Positions 19,743-30,770 of a DNA stretch of 64,000 bases are shown in pieces; positions within the stretch are counted from its first letter, which is position 1; each line of letters begins with the position of its first letter. The notes below the pieces were generated by a model that did not search any database, was not told the DNA's origin, and worked only from the letters and a program-made list of their open reading frames with translations. Source of the DNA: Gnetum montanum (taxonomy: Eukaryota; Streptophyta; Gnetopsida; Gnetales; Gnetaceae). The stretch is from NCBI GenBank assembly GCA_015680685.1, contig MNCI01003412.1:124001-188000 (forward strand), read 5' to 3'. The position numbers and the translations under genes were made by a program.

Positions 19743-22427
19743 GACCTAGTCGTACAAGTTTGGTAACGTGTTCTTTTACTTAAGGAATCATTTGGCTTAT
19801 TCCATGGTTCTGAGGAAGCTCTTTCCCTTAGCTTGTGATGTTTCAATGTTAGTGTTTCTAACCTCCTTCATTCTTCCTAGGGTTTATGACTTATGTTTTG
19901 GTTCATGTTCCTTGGGTTCCTTATCCATGGATGTAGTTGATCTTCGTGTAGGTATTGATTGGTTACCTTTAGTGGGCTTATTTGTTGGTTTGATGACAAG
20001 TTGCTTTCGCTGCTATTGTGGTGGTGGTTTCTTGCTAACGCTAAGTTCTGGGGCCATTGTAGGTGGGCTTTGGTCATGGATTGTTGTAGGCTTACTTGTT
20101 GAAGGTGGAGGAACTTGGATATTGAATGTTTCTCTAGGTTTTAGAGGACTAGCAACTCATTGATTACATTGTGATGTTGAAGTCATTGAAAGGGGGACAT
20201 ATATAATGAAAGGCTTATTAGGGGCTGGAGGAGGTGATACCCATATGAAAAATGGCTCTCTTAACCTTGTGTTTTGGGATCGTGGTGGAATTCTAATGAC
20301 AAACAATTCCCTAGGAGGATTAGACCATTTGGTTTCTATGAATGAGCCCACAATATAGAAGTTGTTGTTAACTCTTGGAGAGTTGGGCTCATTCACTACT
20401 AACTCTTCGTGGTTTATCATCTTTTGGAGGTCATCCTTTAATGCTAGACAAAAATCAATATTATGACTAGCCATTTGATGAGAATGAAAATACCTATCTA
20501 GTCTAAAGTACTTTGATAGCTTAGAATAGTCTTTGGTAGCTATTATTGGGTCTCTAGCAATGTCACAAAGATGATCATGCCTCTTACAAGTTGCTTCAAA
20601 TAGTTGCTTATGTTGCATATGATTGTCTTTTAGCAACTATTCTAGAAGCTTAGAGGGCTTCAAAGGAAACCTAGTGTACTTAGACCTATCCTTTTGCCCA
20701 AAGTTTGGTCTTGGTTGATTTGGGGTGTAGGAAGTGGATGGTTGTGATGAGTTAGGGGATGTGTTGCATGGTGCTGATGCTTGCCTTTCCCCTTGTTTTG
20801 TCTCTTTTGCTATGTGGCCATAGTTGCATGTTCATGTTTGGTTTTATTCCTATCTCTTCTTACATTGCATGTTGGGTTTTATAGGCCACATAGGTTGGAT
20901 TGTTGCTTGCCTCAACTACCTCCTCAATGTTCTTGGTTTGTGAGAAGGCTTGGCTTAGTGATTAGGGCTCTAGGTAGCAAATTTTTGACTTGATAAAGTC
21001 ATTTACTACTCTCTTGTAGATGGCTAAGAGGTGAGTTTCGACAATAGGCTCTAGAATCTCATTAAGCATTGAGTTCCACCTTTGAATAAACCTTTTGATC
21101 AGTTTGAGTGGCCCCTGCTCTAATGTGGAATTCGGCTTCAGGTTGTATCTGAAGTAATTGAAAAATTGGTTAATCAAGTCCTTAAGGAAAGAGATGGAAC
21201 CTCTAGGTAAGGTTTGGTACTATTCTAAGGCCCTTCCTTTGAGGGACATGGGGAAAATTCGTAATATCAAGTGAGGCCAAGCTTGCAATATAAGGCACTT
21301 AGACTAGAAGGTTACTAGATGTGCATTGGAATCCCCTTCACCATTGTATTTGATGAAGTTCGGAATAGGAAAGCTTGCGGGCAAGGCTAGTTGAGGCATT
21401 GTAGTGCTTATAGGGTCATCTTGGTAGAAATCTAGAACCTTGACCATCCAAGTTGTGTTGGCTTTAAGTTTTTGCATCTCTTCATTAAGGTTTTGGATCA
21501 TTTGGAAAGCTTAATCCAAGTCTTGGGGCATCCCCATGGATTGTGGTGCTTGTGTTGGTGGTTGAGGAAGAAGTTGTGAGGTTGGTGGCCTCATGATAGG
21601 CTTTGTTATCAAAGGGAGAGGTTGGGTGACCATTGTTGCAGGTGGGTTGAATAAGGAGAAAGAGGTTTGAGTTGGAAGATGTGGAATGAAGGGAGTGAAA
21701 GGAGTATGAGAGGCTTGCATTGCTTGGGGTCCCAATGAGGATCCTATTGGCATGACAAAGGGAGATGATGAGGTATACATCATTGGAACTAGGTGAATGA
21801 AGTAAGGCTATTTGGCAAAAGGTATTCATGAAAAAAGAAAGGCTATCTATGATGCAGGTTGTACTTGGTATGTGGTAATAACTGGTGTAGTTCCAAACAT
21901 TGTGGAATACACAGGAGATGATGGTTAAGACACCTAACCTATGGAAGTAACTAGAGGGGTTGAAGTTGGCATGGTAACCTAGGGGCCTATCATTTGGAAT
22001 AGACCTCTGATGAAGTTGTTAGGTTTAGGCTCAGCCTCAAACTCATTGGTTTCTTCCTGTTAGCTCGATGTACTAAGCATATTACTCTATTCATCCATAT
22101 CAATCAAATGAGATAGAATACATTGAATACAACCATGGTTATCATTTAAAGATATGTTGTCATATGGAAAAGGGATATACTCCTTCCCATTGCGGTGGAT
22201 AAGCTCATACTCACATTTGACTTCAGCTTTCCCATGTGGAATAAGTAGGCCTACTTGAATTCTTGCATAATGAAATTATAATGCTCTTCATTTATGATGG
22301 AAAAATATAGGCTTTGATTCCTTAGCCTAAGGGATTGCTTACATTCAACTACTATGGGGTCTTTGGGATCATAGACCCTCATGAGCTCTTGGCTAGAAGC
22401 ATTATTGGTGAAGTTGTAGGGCAACAT
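19743..22427 (-). pseudogene. gag: Element F gag, decayed (Tat/Ogre type)
   Basis: Starts at an ATG at 22427 (MLPYNFTNNASSQ), with a frameshift near 22170. A Pro/Ser/Thr-rich stretch is at 21780-21540. The capsid domain is at 21500-20960: FIKYNGEGDSNAHLVTF, then LKGRALE, GSISFLKDLINQFFNYF and IQRWNSM. A later segment, 20640-20440, has DRYFHSHQMASHNIDFCLALKDDL. That is the His/Cys region near the Gag C-terminus in Tat-type elements, usually with HxxxxHxTxxC spacing. A Pro/Thr/Asn-rich linker leads into the protease. At least a dozen stops, mostly TAG, interrupt the 20440-19800 part. Confidence 0.82.
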
Positions 22428-22823
22428 GATTGACTAGCTGAATTACATGTTGAAAATGTAGTTTTTGCTATTTCACTATTTTTAGTAAAAAATTAATAAG
22501 TGGGATGATCTACTAATGTAATAATCCAAAAATAAAAAGGTATCAAGAAATAACTAATAAGTGATGAAAACAACAAAAAGAAAAAAATTGTTTATCTACT
22601 AGATGGAAACTAGTGTCATAGTAGGAATGATGTTGGATAGAATGGTGTTGTGGCAGTAGGAATGGGTATTGTAGTACATGGAAAATTTGTAGCAAGACCC
22701 AACTCTATTTATACTAATACACCAAGGCTTATGGAGGAAAGTTTAATAACCAATGTTGGTGTTATAGAATTATGGAAGGATAGGAATGGTTGAAAATTGG
22801 ATTATGGCCAAGAATTTGGGTGG
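22428..22823 (-). other. Element F 5' leader
   Basis: Untranslated A/T-rich leader between the PBS and gag. No further feature was seen. Confidence 0.55.
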
Positions 22824-22849
22824 AGGCCCTCCTTTTAGTGCTAGAAAAC
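22824..22849 (-). promoter_or_regulatory. Element F candidate PBS
   Basis: Read leftward it begins TTTTCTAGCACTAAAAGG and continues AGGGCC. Element G has the close relative TTTTTGGTACTAGAAGGAGG at the same place. The tRNA it matches was not identified. Confidence 0.55.
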
Positions 22850-24535
22850 TATTGGAGCTAGAAATCTTAGTTGCTGGAATGGGAAAGCCAAAAGATCTGA
22901 GTGCCAAAAAAATTTTAACCTTGAATCCCAAGGGCCTTCGAAAAATGGAATGCAAGGTACCCTGGATAATCTTGCCAATCACCTAGGGACTTATGAAATG
23001 TAAACAGAAATGGTAGTGAAAACATAAACATAATTGTAGATGAAATTAGAAATGAAAATAAAAATGAAAATGTAAACGTAAATAGAAATGGCCAAATGTA
23101 AATGTAAATATCTTTAGAAATGGAAGTGGAAACGGTATTACAATTGTAGATTTGAAATGAAATCAAGTGTAGAAACAAAATTGTAAACTGAAAATTTCAT
23201 AACATGAATAATAAACTTTATAAAAAATAAAGAATAAAGGTTCATGAAGTACAAGTTCATGCCAAAAGCACAAGAAGTTGTTGGAAGAAGCTCGAAGTTT
23301 CTTGGAGAAAGTAGACTACATCCTACTATAACTCCATGATTCAGTTCCTTCTTAGCTTTGGTTTATAACAACTTTTCATCGGTTTCCACTAGGGTTTGCG
23401 ACGTGAGAATTGGATTGGTACTACAGTTTTGGAGCAATGGAATCTATGTGAGAGTCTTTGTGCCCATCATAGTACCAATTTCTACTACCAAATAGTACAA
23501 CAAGGTGGTGAGGTTGTAATGGGCTTTGGTGATTGGAAAATGGAAAATGCTATTGCTACCAAAAGTTTGTAGAAAATGCCAAATTGCTTCGAATACCAAA
23601 GTGTTCGAACATGAAAAATGACATTGATGTTGGGTATTTATAGAGTAGAGTTGCTATTTTTGGACTTGTGCACATTTGCCATGATTGTTGACAAATTGGT
23701 GTCAATGTGCAAGTTGTAACGATCATCTTCTCCTAGCATAGTTAGCATTTATGGTAATTTCGGAATGGGCTATAGCCACAAAACCCATTTGTTCACTATA
23801 AATAATAAATAGACTACTCGTACCATCCTTACTCGTTGGCCTTGGTCAATGCTTATATACTTTTAGTGTAGCTGCCATTTATAGTAAGTTTAGAATGGGC
23901 TACTACCATAAAACCCATTCATTTACTATAAATAGTAAATGGGATCTTGCAACTACGTTGGCATCATTCTTACTACGCTAGCATTGGTGGACTACACTAA
24001 GGTTGTTGGGAAGTGGCAAAAGTGATTAAAAATGTGCAAAAAGTTGGAATTTGCAAAAATGGTGGAATTCATTGAAAACTATTGTGCCTGGTGGAGAATG
24101 CTATCTACGTTGGTCATTGCTAACTTGGGATGACTATGTTGGCTGTTTTTGAAAAAATGGAAATTTCAACAATCCCAATGTTGCACGTTTATTGTGTCTT
24201 GGTAGTGACTATGCTAGCTATTGTGGCTACTGTAGCTACTATGTTTGCTGAAAATGAGTCAAGCGTAGTTGGGGTTATACCCCTAAAAAAAACCATTGAA
24301 ATCCCAATTTTAGTCATTCCAAAGGTGTTTTTGGCCTTCCAAAGCCCAAATATGAACATGTGATACCCTTTCATACTTGGGAAGTAAGGAAATAATAACT
24401 TTTGATGCATTTTTTTGGCTCCAAAAATATGAAATATGCAAGATTGTAGCTCCTAGTCTACATATCCCAAATTTACAATGAATCCTTATCCAAAGTTGGG
24501 AAATAAAGGTTGCAACATGAAATTTGGTGGTGTTT
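22850..24535 (-). repeat. Element F 5' LTR
   Basis: 1,686 bp. TATA box (TATAAATA) at 23642-23635. It shares long blocks with 9119-10819 and with 61566-62767. The outer end at 24535 is not a clean TG when read leftward (AAAACACCACC), so the boundary is set by the TSD and by alignment to the other G LTR. Confidence 0.8.
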
Positions 24536-24540
24536 TAGCT

Positions 24541-25201
24541 TGTACTTTGTCATTTACAAAGCATTTTGGTAGTTTAATAAGATTGCCTTTTATGAAATTG
24601 CTTATTGAGCTTAGAGGATTTGGATAATTTGTAATACTTAGATTGAATTAGAATAGCTTTATTATGAAGTGTTTCCTTATGTTCAATTTATCTTGCTTAA
24701 ATGTTTGAGATTTCATACAAATCTGATTTCTTTTATTTTATCTTTCTAAAATCCATTGAATCTCACTCTATTTTTAGTTTTTTTTTTTTTTTTAGAACTC
24801 TCTTTCTAGGAGAAATTAGGAGTAGATTTTTTTAGAATTGTGCTTAAGCATTTTTGTGAAATTTTATTTGTTTCAAGTAATGTACTATATGGACTAAGTG
24901 ACTTGACAAAATAGGAATCTTTAATGACTCACAGTATTTGAAAAAATTAGCTAAATATTTGTTATAATAGCCAGTTATAGTTTCACACACAAACCTAATC
25001 ATTTCAACATTTATAAAAACAAACATACATTTACAATTAGTTCAATCTATTATCACCAAGTTTATTTAGAGGTATCTGGGCCTTGGTGTTGCTAAAGATC
25101 AGGAAACACTTAAACTCAAGTTTAAAGGAACATCTTCATTTTTCATGATCCCGGTCATGAGACCAAAGGCCAACATTGGCAATCCTAAATGGTTGCCAAT
25201 A
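24541..25201 (+). repeat. Element G 5' LTR, last part
   Basis: Continues 6400-9118 after removal of F and aligns with 57316-57976. It ends CCAATA where the 3' LTR has CCAACA, a C-to-T change. No gene was seen in it. Confidence 0.9.
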
Positions 25202-25227
25202 GTTCTTTTTGGTACTAGAAGGAGGAC
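25202..25227 (+). promoter_or_regulatory. Element G candidate PBS
   Basis: GTTCTTTTTGGTACTAGAAG directly follows the 5' LTR and continues GAGGAC. It is similar to the site after the F LTR. tRNA not identified. Confidence 0.55.
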
Positions 25228-25338
25228 AAGAATATTTGTTATCTAAGTTCATTACATTTAAAGAGCTTGATAGTCTTAGCATGCCAACAATTCTTTTTTA
25301 TTCTAGGAGGGCTTAAAAGAAAATTAGATATTATTTTA

Positions 25339-26720
25339 ATGACCAAATAGACTGGTAGTTTAGAAGATTTTGAAGTATTATCTGATTGTAAGATTGATTA
25401 TTCATCGGAGGAAGATTAGAAAAAGGTTTTTAAGCTTGGGATAAGTAGTGGAGTAAAATCTAGAAGGATAAAGAGTTCACCTCTTTTGTTTGGTTTAATG
25501 AAAAGGAATCCTAATAGGATGGAAAATACACAACTAGTGAATCCTTGGCAAAGAGTTACTTCACTAGGGTTTCAAAACTACAACAATATTCCTAAGGCAA
25601 TTTACAAATATTTTTCTAATCCTTTTATTCCTAGAAAAGCTTACTTGGCTGAAGAATACACTCACCTATTTGAGTTAGCTTTAGGTCATGCAAATATTTA
25701 ACACCAAGATCAAGCTTGTAGGTTGTTCATAGCAAATTTAAAGGATATGACTCAAATTTGGTATTCAAACTTGCCAAGCAATAGTATCGCAAGTTGGGAT
25801 GATATGAAAAGCCTTTTCCTGGCTTAGTTTGGCAATCAATTAGATCAATAACAACTGTACTATGGACTAGTACAAGCTAAGCAAGGAGCTAAAGAGTTAA
25901 TTAGAGACTTTAACATTAAATTTCAATGAATTTTTGGGCTCTTTCAAAGACAATATAGACCATCACATGAAATGCTTAGAGATACTTATCTTAAGGCTGT
26001 GAATCCAAATATTTCAATTGGTTAAGGAGAACTCCAAACTTGCTATCATTGAATGACTACTTTAATGAGGCTATATAGTTGGAAAAATAGTTGAATTTAA
26101 ATAATGAAGAAATCATCACCACTCAAAAAAGAGAAGAAAAAATTAGAATCCCTGTGCAAGGTTTTGCACTACTTAAAGCATTACTAGGGCCAACTCGTAT
26201 TAAGACAGAGCAAGAGTTAGAAAGCAAAGAATCTAAAAAAGGACAATTAATGAAAGACTTGTCCAACAAAGTAGTCAAACTAGAAAAAGCTTTGGAAAAA
26301 GTTAAAATAAAAAAGTAAAAGAAAAATAGAAAACATAAGCATCAAGACACTAAGTTAGAAGATGATGAGGATGAGAGTGATCTTGCTATGTCCAACTTCC
26401 TTGATATTAAATCTGATAATGAGCTATCTAGTGTTCATTATGCAAACAAATCTTCTGAGAATGGATCTAGTGATACCTCTTCTCTATCAAGTTATGAAGA
26501 GGATATATCATCGAATGAAGAGTGTAATAACAATGAAGAAAATGGATATAATCTATGATCAAAAGAAAGATCAACTACTTCTAGGCCTCCAAATGTTACT
26601 TTTGATCTATCCACTAAGAGGAAGGTTTTTGAACCACATAGATGAAAGAAAAATAAAAGTAAAGATAATCAAGTAGAGCAAAATACTCAAAATTAGACTT
26701 TTAATAAATAGATGAAGAAA
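25339..26720 (+). pseudogene. gag: Element G gag, decayed
   Basis: ATG at 25339, in frame with MFGLMKRNPNRM at 25486. The capsid region at 25700-26000 contains IWYSNLPSNSIASWDDMKSL, GAKELIRDFNIKF and a SHEMLRDTYLKAVNPNIS tail, the Retrotrans_gag pattern. Stops (TAA, TAG, TGA) recur from 25701. A frameshift near 26030 precedes a Lys/Glu-rich coiled-coil-like segment (26091-26318) and an acidic Ser/Asp-rich stretch (26340-26540). No zinc knuckle could be read. Gag would package element RNA; this copy is dead. Confidence 0.8.
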
Positions 26721-27436
26721 CCAATATTTTATGGAGAAGGAGAATATGATCTAATTGAGAATCTTAAACACGTTAACACCAACATCGATATATATCAATT
26801 GTTACAAATAGGAGATTAACAAAAAAAATATTTAGAGATTATTAAAGGTAAAAGGGGAGCTGGAGACTCAAAGTTAAGCTATGTGTTTAATATTAATAAG
26901 ATAAAAAAAAATAGCTATGTTTGTACTCTTTATAAAGAAGCTCCTCCTTTTCTTTTGACAATGAAGTTAAAAGACAAATATCTTCAAAATTGTCTTGTTG
27001 ATTTTGGAGCTATATTTACCATCATGCCATTGTTTATATGCAAAAAAATTGGTTTAATTCCTGAACAATCCAATAAAAGGATCATTTAAATGGACAAGAG
27101 TAGAGTAGAGATTGTGGATCAATTGCCCAATGTTCTATTAGAAATTGCTTTTAAACCCCATATAAAAAATAGAATAACTATTCAAGTAGCACATATCCTA
27201 GATTCACATAGTCTTTTATTAAGTAGAAGCTAGAGTAAAAATTTCTTAGATTATGTATCAATAGATTATTCACATATGTGGCTACCTTGGAAAGGGGAAC
27301 CAAATCAAATATACATATATAGTGAATCTTTGATGATTGAAAACATTTCTTTGAATGGGAAAAACAAAGTTGTTAAAACAAGAGTTGTTGAATCAAAAAT
27401 TTACACACTTCAAGAAGTTTATAATTTGGAAAAAGA
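26721..27436 (+). pseudogene. Element G aspartic protease, decayed
   Basis: The region around 26883-27260 reads LQNCLVDFGAIFTIMPLFIC, matching the LVDSGA..NLMP active-site segment of plant Ty3 proteases with the Ser after Asp changed to Phe (TCT to TTT). RITIQVAHILDSHSLLLSRS follows, where LLLGRPW is expected, then YVSIDYSHMWLPWKG. Stops occur at 27090 and 27232. It lies directly before an RNase H domain, not before RT. Confidence 0.75.
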
Positions 27437-27840
27437 GAAATCTAAAGATGAGAATAAGTGGGAGTTACATTTTGATGGTTCTAGAGTTGGAGTAGTTTTA
27501 GTAAAAGATGATTCCCCAAAAATTTTAAAGGCAATTCATTTATCTTTCTCTTGCATGAAGAACAAGGCTAAATATTAAGCTTTAAGTATTGGAATTAAAA
27601 CAACATTGGAAAATAGAAGTAGGGTAATCACCATAAAAGGAGATTCAAGATTGGTTTGTAAACAAATCAAAGGAAATTGTGTAGTCAAAAGCTCATTCTT
27701 GTAGCCTTATAAACAGCTCATCTACAAAATGCTGGATTAGTTTCATCAATATAAAATGGAACATATAAGTAGGAAAGATAACCACATAGTAGATGATTTA
27801 GCAAAGGCAACTTCAACATTATATGTAAAAAGTATAGAAA
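27437..27840 (+). pseudogene. Element G RNase H domain, archaeal-like type, before RT
   Basis: KWELHFDGSRVGVVLVKDDS is the first catalytic Asp strand (HFDGS). Then CMKNKAKY, aligned with the NNEAEYEAL motif, so the catalytic Glu is Lys here. ITIKGDSRLVCKQIKGN carries the third acidic residue (GDS). MEHISRKDNHIVDDLAKATS matches the last motif (HIPR..N..ADALA.LAS). This is the RVT_3 or archaeal-like RNase H carried by Tat-type elements. Stops at 27577, 27703 and 27739. Its place between protease and RT is unusual compared with E, where it follows the Ty3 RNase H. Role: removal of template RNA during reverse transcription. Confidence 0.8.
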
Positions 27841-28106
27841 ATTATGAAGATGTAGTAATTGAAAATGAACATCATCCATTAATATTAGATAACATAAAAC
27901 ACTTACAAGTATTTGAAGATAATAATCAATTGCTTAGGTTCCTAAAGAATAAGCAAGAATTCAAAAGTCAAATCACACTTAAAACAATGTCAAGTTTTAA
28001 GTCTAATTTGATTCCCAAAAAGTTGATCAATTATGAATGCAAGTTTAGTAAAAATCTACTCATAGGAAAAGATATGTAGAATTTTGATGATCAAGCTTAT
28101 GAAATA

Positions 28107-28960
28107 GTGAATCTTGGATCTACTAAAATACCAAGGATGTTGAATGTCACAAAGGAAAATAATTCAGTTTTCAGGAATTTTTTTTTGTTATTGTTAAAAA
28201 ATAATTTAGAAAATTTCACTTGGTCTTCTGATGATCTTAAAGCTTTTAAGCTAGATTTGATGACACATGAAATTCCTTTGAAAAATTGTTGTAAGATAGT
28301 TAAACAAAAGAAAAGGAAATTCAATCCATCGTTTGAACTAGTTATGGAAGCTGAGATCAAGGAGCTATTGCAAGCTCAAATCATATATCCAGCTCAATAT
28401 TCAACATGGCTTGCTAATCTTGTTCCAGTAAGAAAGAAGAATGATGATATTAGGCTTTGTGTGGAATTTAGAAATTTGAATGAAGCCTCTAAAAAATATA
28501 AATACCCACTTCGTAGAATTCATGAAATATTGAAGATGTTAAGTATATTCTTTCCTAGATGGTTTTTCAGGCTATAATTAGACTATGGTAGATAAGGGTG
28601 ATAAATCTAAAACAACATTTATCACCAAGTGGAAAATGTTTTCTTACAAAAGAATGTTGTTTGGATTGTCAAATGTTGGAGCTACTTTCCAAAGAGCAAT
28701 GGACTTGAATTTTAAAGGTTTAATAGGCAAGTTTGTCATGGTTTATTTAGATGATATCACTGTCCATTCAAAACAGAATGAAGATCATATTGGTCACCTC
28801 CAACAAATTTTTGATAGATGTCGTGAGTATGGTATTTCATTAAATCCTCAAAAATGTATTTTTAGGGGTAAGTTTGGAAGTTTTCTAGGTCATGTAATTT
28901 GCCAAGAAGGAATTTCTATAGATGACTCATGAATTCAAGCTTTACAAAATATTAAGCATA
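28107..28960 (+). pseudogene. Element G reverse transcriptase, decayed
   Basis: EAEIKELLQAQIIYPAQYST and LANLVPVRKKNDDIRLCVEF are RT fingers motifs (the usual P..SPWASPVV.V.KKDG..R.C.DYR). KTTFITKWKMFSYKRMLFGL matches the TAF.T..G.Y.Y.VMPFGL block. FVMVYLDDITVHSK is the YxDD catalytic motif. GISLNPQKCIF and FLGHVICQEGI complete the connection. A stop and shift at about 28577 separate the two halves, and a TGA ends the second at 28930. The RT would copy element RNA; it is inactive in this copy because of the breaks. Confidence 0.88.
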
Positions 28961-29600
28961 CAATAAATAAAAGGTCTCTTAGATCGTTCTTTGGAAAGAT
29001 AAATTTTGTAAAGAAATTCTTCCTAGGATTCACTGAAATTACTTAACCTTTGATGCATATGCTCAAGAAAGATATTCTAGTAAGGAAAACACCAAAGTTA
29101 GAGAAAGCCTTGGAAAAAATTAAAAAGTCTATTCAAGAAGCTCTATATTTGGTAAAACCAAAATTGAGGGAAGATTCTTGGTTATATGCTTCTACCTCAA
29201 AGGATTCAATTATTGTTGTTTTAACTCAAAAAGATGAAGGTCAAGATGAATCAATTGGATTTTTTTTGGTATTAGTTGAAATGTTTTGAATTAAATTATT
29301 CAGATTTAGAAAAATAAGCATTTGCAGTCATTAAAGCACTTTTGCATTTTAAATATTAATTGGAAAGCTCATTGGTTCATATTATGTTAATAGATCTTGT
29401 AGTTAAACAATTCTTGACTCAAAATGAAATTGGATTGAAAAGAGAGAAGTGGCTTATAAAATTTCAAGGTTTTAGATTTTCATTGGAAATATGCAAAACT
29501 ATTAAAGGAATGGGATTAGCCAAGTTAATGGCTAGAAAAAACAAAATATGTATGCTAAGGACTCATGAAGGAAGTTGGTATGATGAAATCCTAGAATTCC
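28961..29600 (+). pseudogene. Element G Ty3-type RNase H and tether region, decayed
   Basis: RSLRSFFGKINFVKKF is the RT thumb-to-RNase H connection (usually L..FLG...YYRRFI). KLREDSWLYASTSKDSIIVV stands where W.L.TDAS....G.VL is expected; the catalytic Asp of the TDAS motif is missing. A frameshift at about 29265 is followed by KLIGSYYVNR-like sequence in another frame and KREKWLIKFQGFRFSLEICK (the usual R..RW...L..FDF.I.Y). This is the normal Ty3 RNase H, so G carried two. Confidence 0.75.
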
Positions 29601-30770
29601 TCAACACAAGAAAGGTTTCAAATAATTTAATTGCAAGTTAGAAATGAGCTTTCTTCAAAAAGGCAAATAAATTTTTGGTTAAAGATAGAATTTTATACAG
29701 AAAGGACTTTAGAGGGGTTTTTTTTGGAATGTGTTCATGATGATCAAGTTAATCCCATCTTAGAACAATTTCATGATTGTGCTAATTTATTTTATGAATA
29801 TGCTAAGTCCACCATGCAACATATACTCTGCGATGGTTTTTATTGGCCTATCATGTACTAAGATGTTAGCTTGAAAATAAAAAAATGTTATAAGTGTCAG
29901 ATTCATGGATTAAAAATCAAAAAGGCTAGAGCTCCCTTAAAACCAATAATTGCAGATAGACCATTTCAACAATGGGGCTTAGATTTTATTGGCACAATTA
30001 CTCCTTCAAGAGCTAGACATAAGTTTATTCTCATGTCCACCGATGATTTTACTAAATGATTTGAAGAAAAAGCTCTAAGGAATTGTTCAATAGTGGATGT
30101 GATTAATTTCCTGGAAGATCAAATTCTAAGTTTCTTTGGTATGCCTAAAGCGTTGGTATCTAATAATGGACTTGCTTTTCAATTTGAAACATTTATAACA
30201 TAGTCATCGGAGAAATCCATTTCTCTATTTTCTTCTCCTAATTATTATCCTTAAGGAAATGGCTTAGCTAAATCTACAAATAAAAAGCTTATTTCTTATA
30301 TTAATAGGTCAATGGAGGGAAATTTAGGAAATTAGATCAATTACTTACAATCTGCATTATGGACTGACTATATTTGGTTTTAAAAGGCTATCAGGATGTT
30401 AGCTTATAATTTGGTTTACAGTTCACTTGCAAGAGTTATGAATAAAATTTGTACTAAAGTATAGTGAAAAAATAGATAAGGATAGAAACTTCATGACCTT
30501 GCTTATTAAAAGAGAAGCCGAAATGGATAAAGCTAAGGACAATTTATTAAAAAATGTTTCTCAAGTTAAAAGATGGTTCAATAGAAAGGCGTTGAAAAGA
30601 GCTTTTAAAGTTGGCAATCGTGTATTATTATTGAATATGAAAAAGATGAATAAAGTTTCAGCAAGATAGATGGGTCCATTCTAGATTAAGAAATAATTAT
30701 TTGAAGACACATACAAGTTATCCACATTACGTGGAATGGAATTACAGCTTTCATATAATGTTTTACATAT
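29601..30770 (+). pseudogene. Element G integrase, decayed, catalytic residues changed
   Basis: The N-terminal zinc-binding part has HDC...YEYAKSTMQHIL, YWPIM and KCYKCQIHGLK (His-His-Cys-Cys pattern). The core has QQWGLDFIGTITPSRA with the first Asp. MPKALVSNNGLAF has Asn where the second catalytic Asp is expected, and GLAKSTNKKLI has Lys where the Glu is expected (usually NG.AE.TNK), so the D-D-E triad reads D-N-K. TGA and TAG stops at 30058, 30202 and 30254. A weak C-terminal stretch (LSTLRGMELQLSYNVLHIKH) ends near 30770. Inactive. Confidence 0.82.

Larger units (their letters stand above)
9119..24535 (-). mobile_element. Element F: Tat-like gag-pro element, left-facing
   Basis: Removing 9119-24535 restores continuity with the other G LTR (57315 region). 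Flanks are AAGCT (9114-9118) and TAGCT (24536-24540), a 4-of-5 match and probably a decayed TSD. Matching LTRs lie at 9119-10819 (3' LTR, incomplete) and 22850-24535 (5' LTR). Gag and protease lie between, but no RT or integrase. B, an LTR fragment and a LINE end sit in the left LTR, and about 450 bp of that LTR beyond B are missing. Confidence 0.85.
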
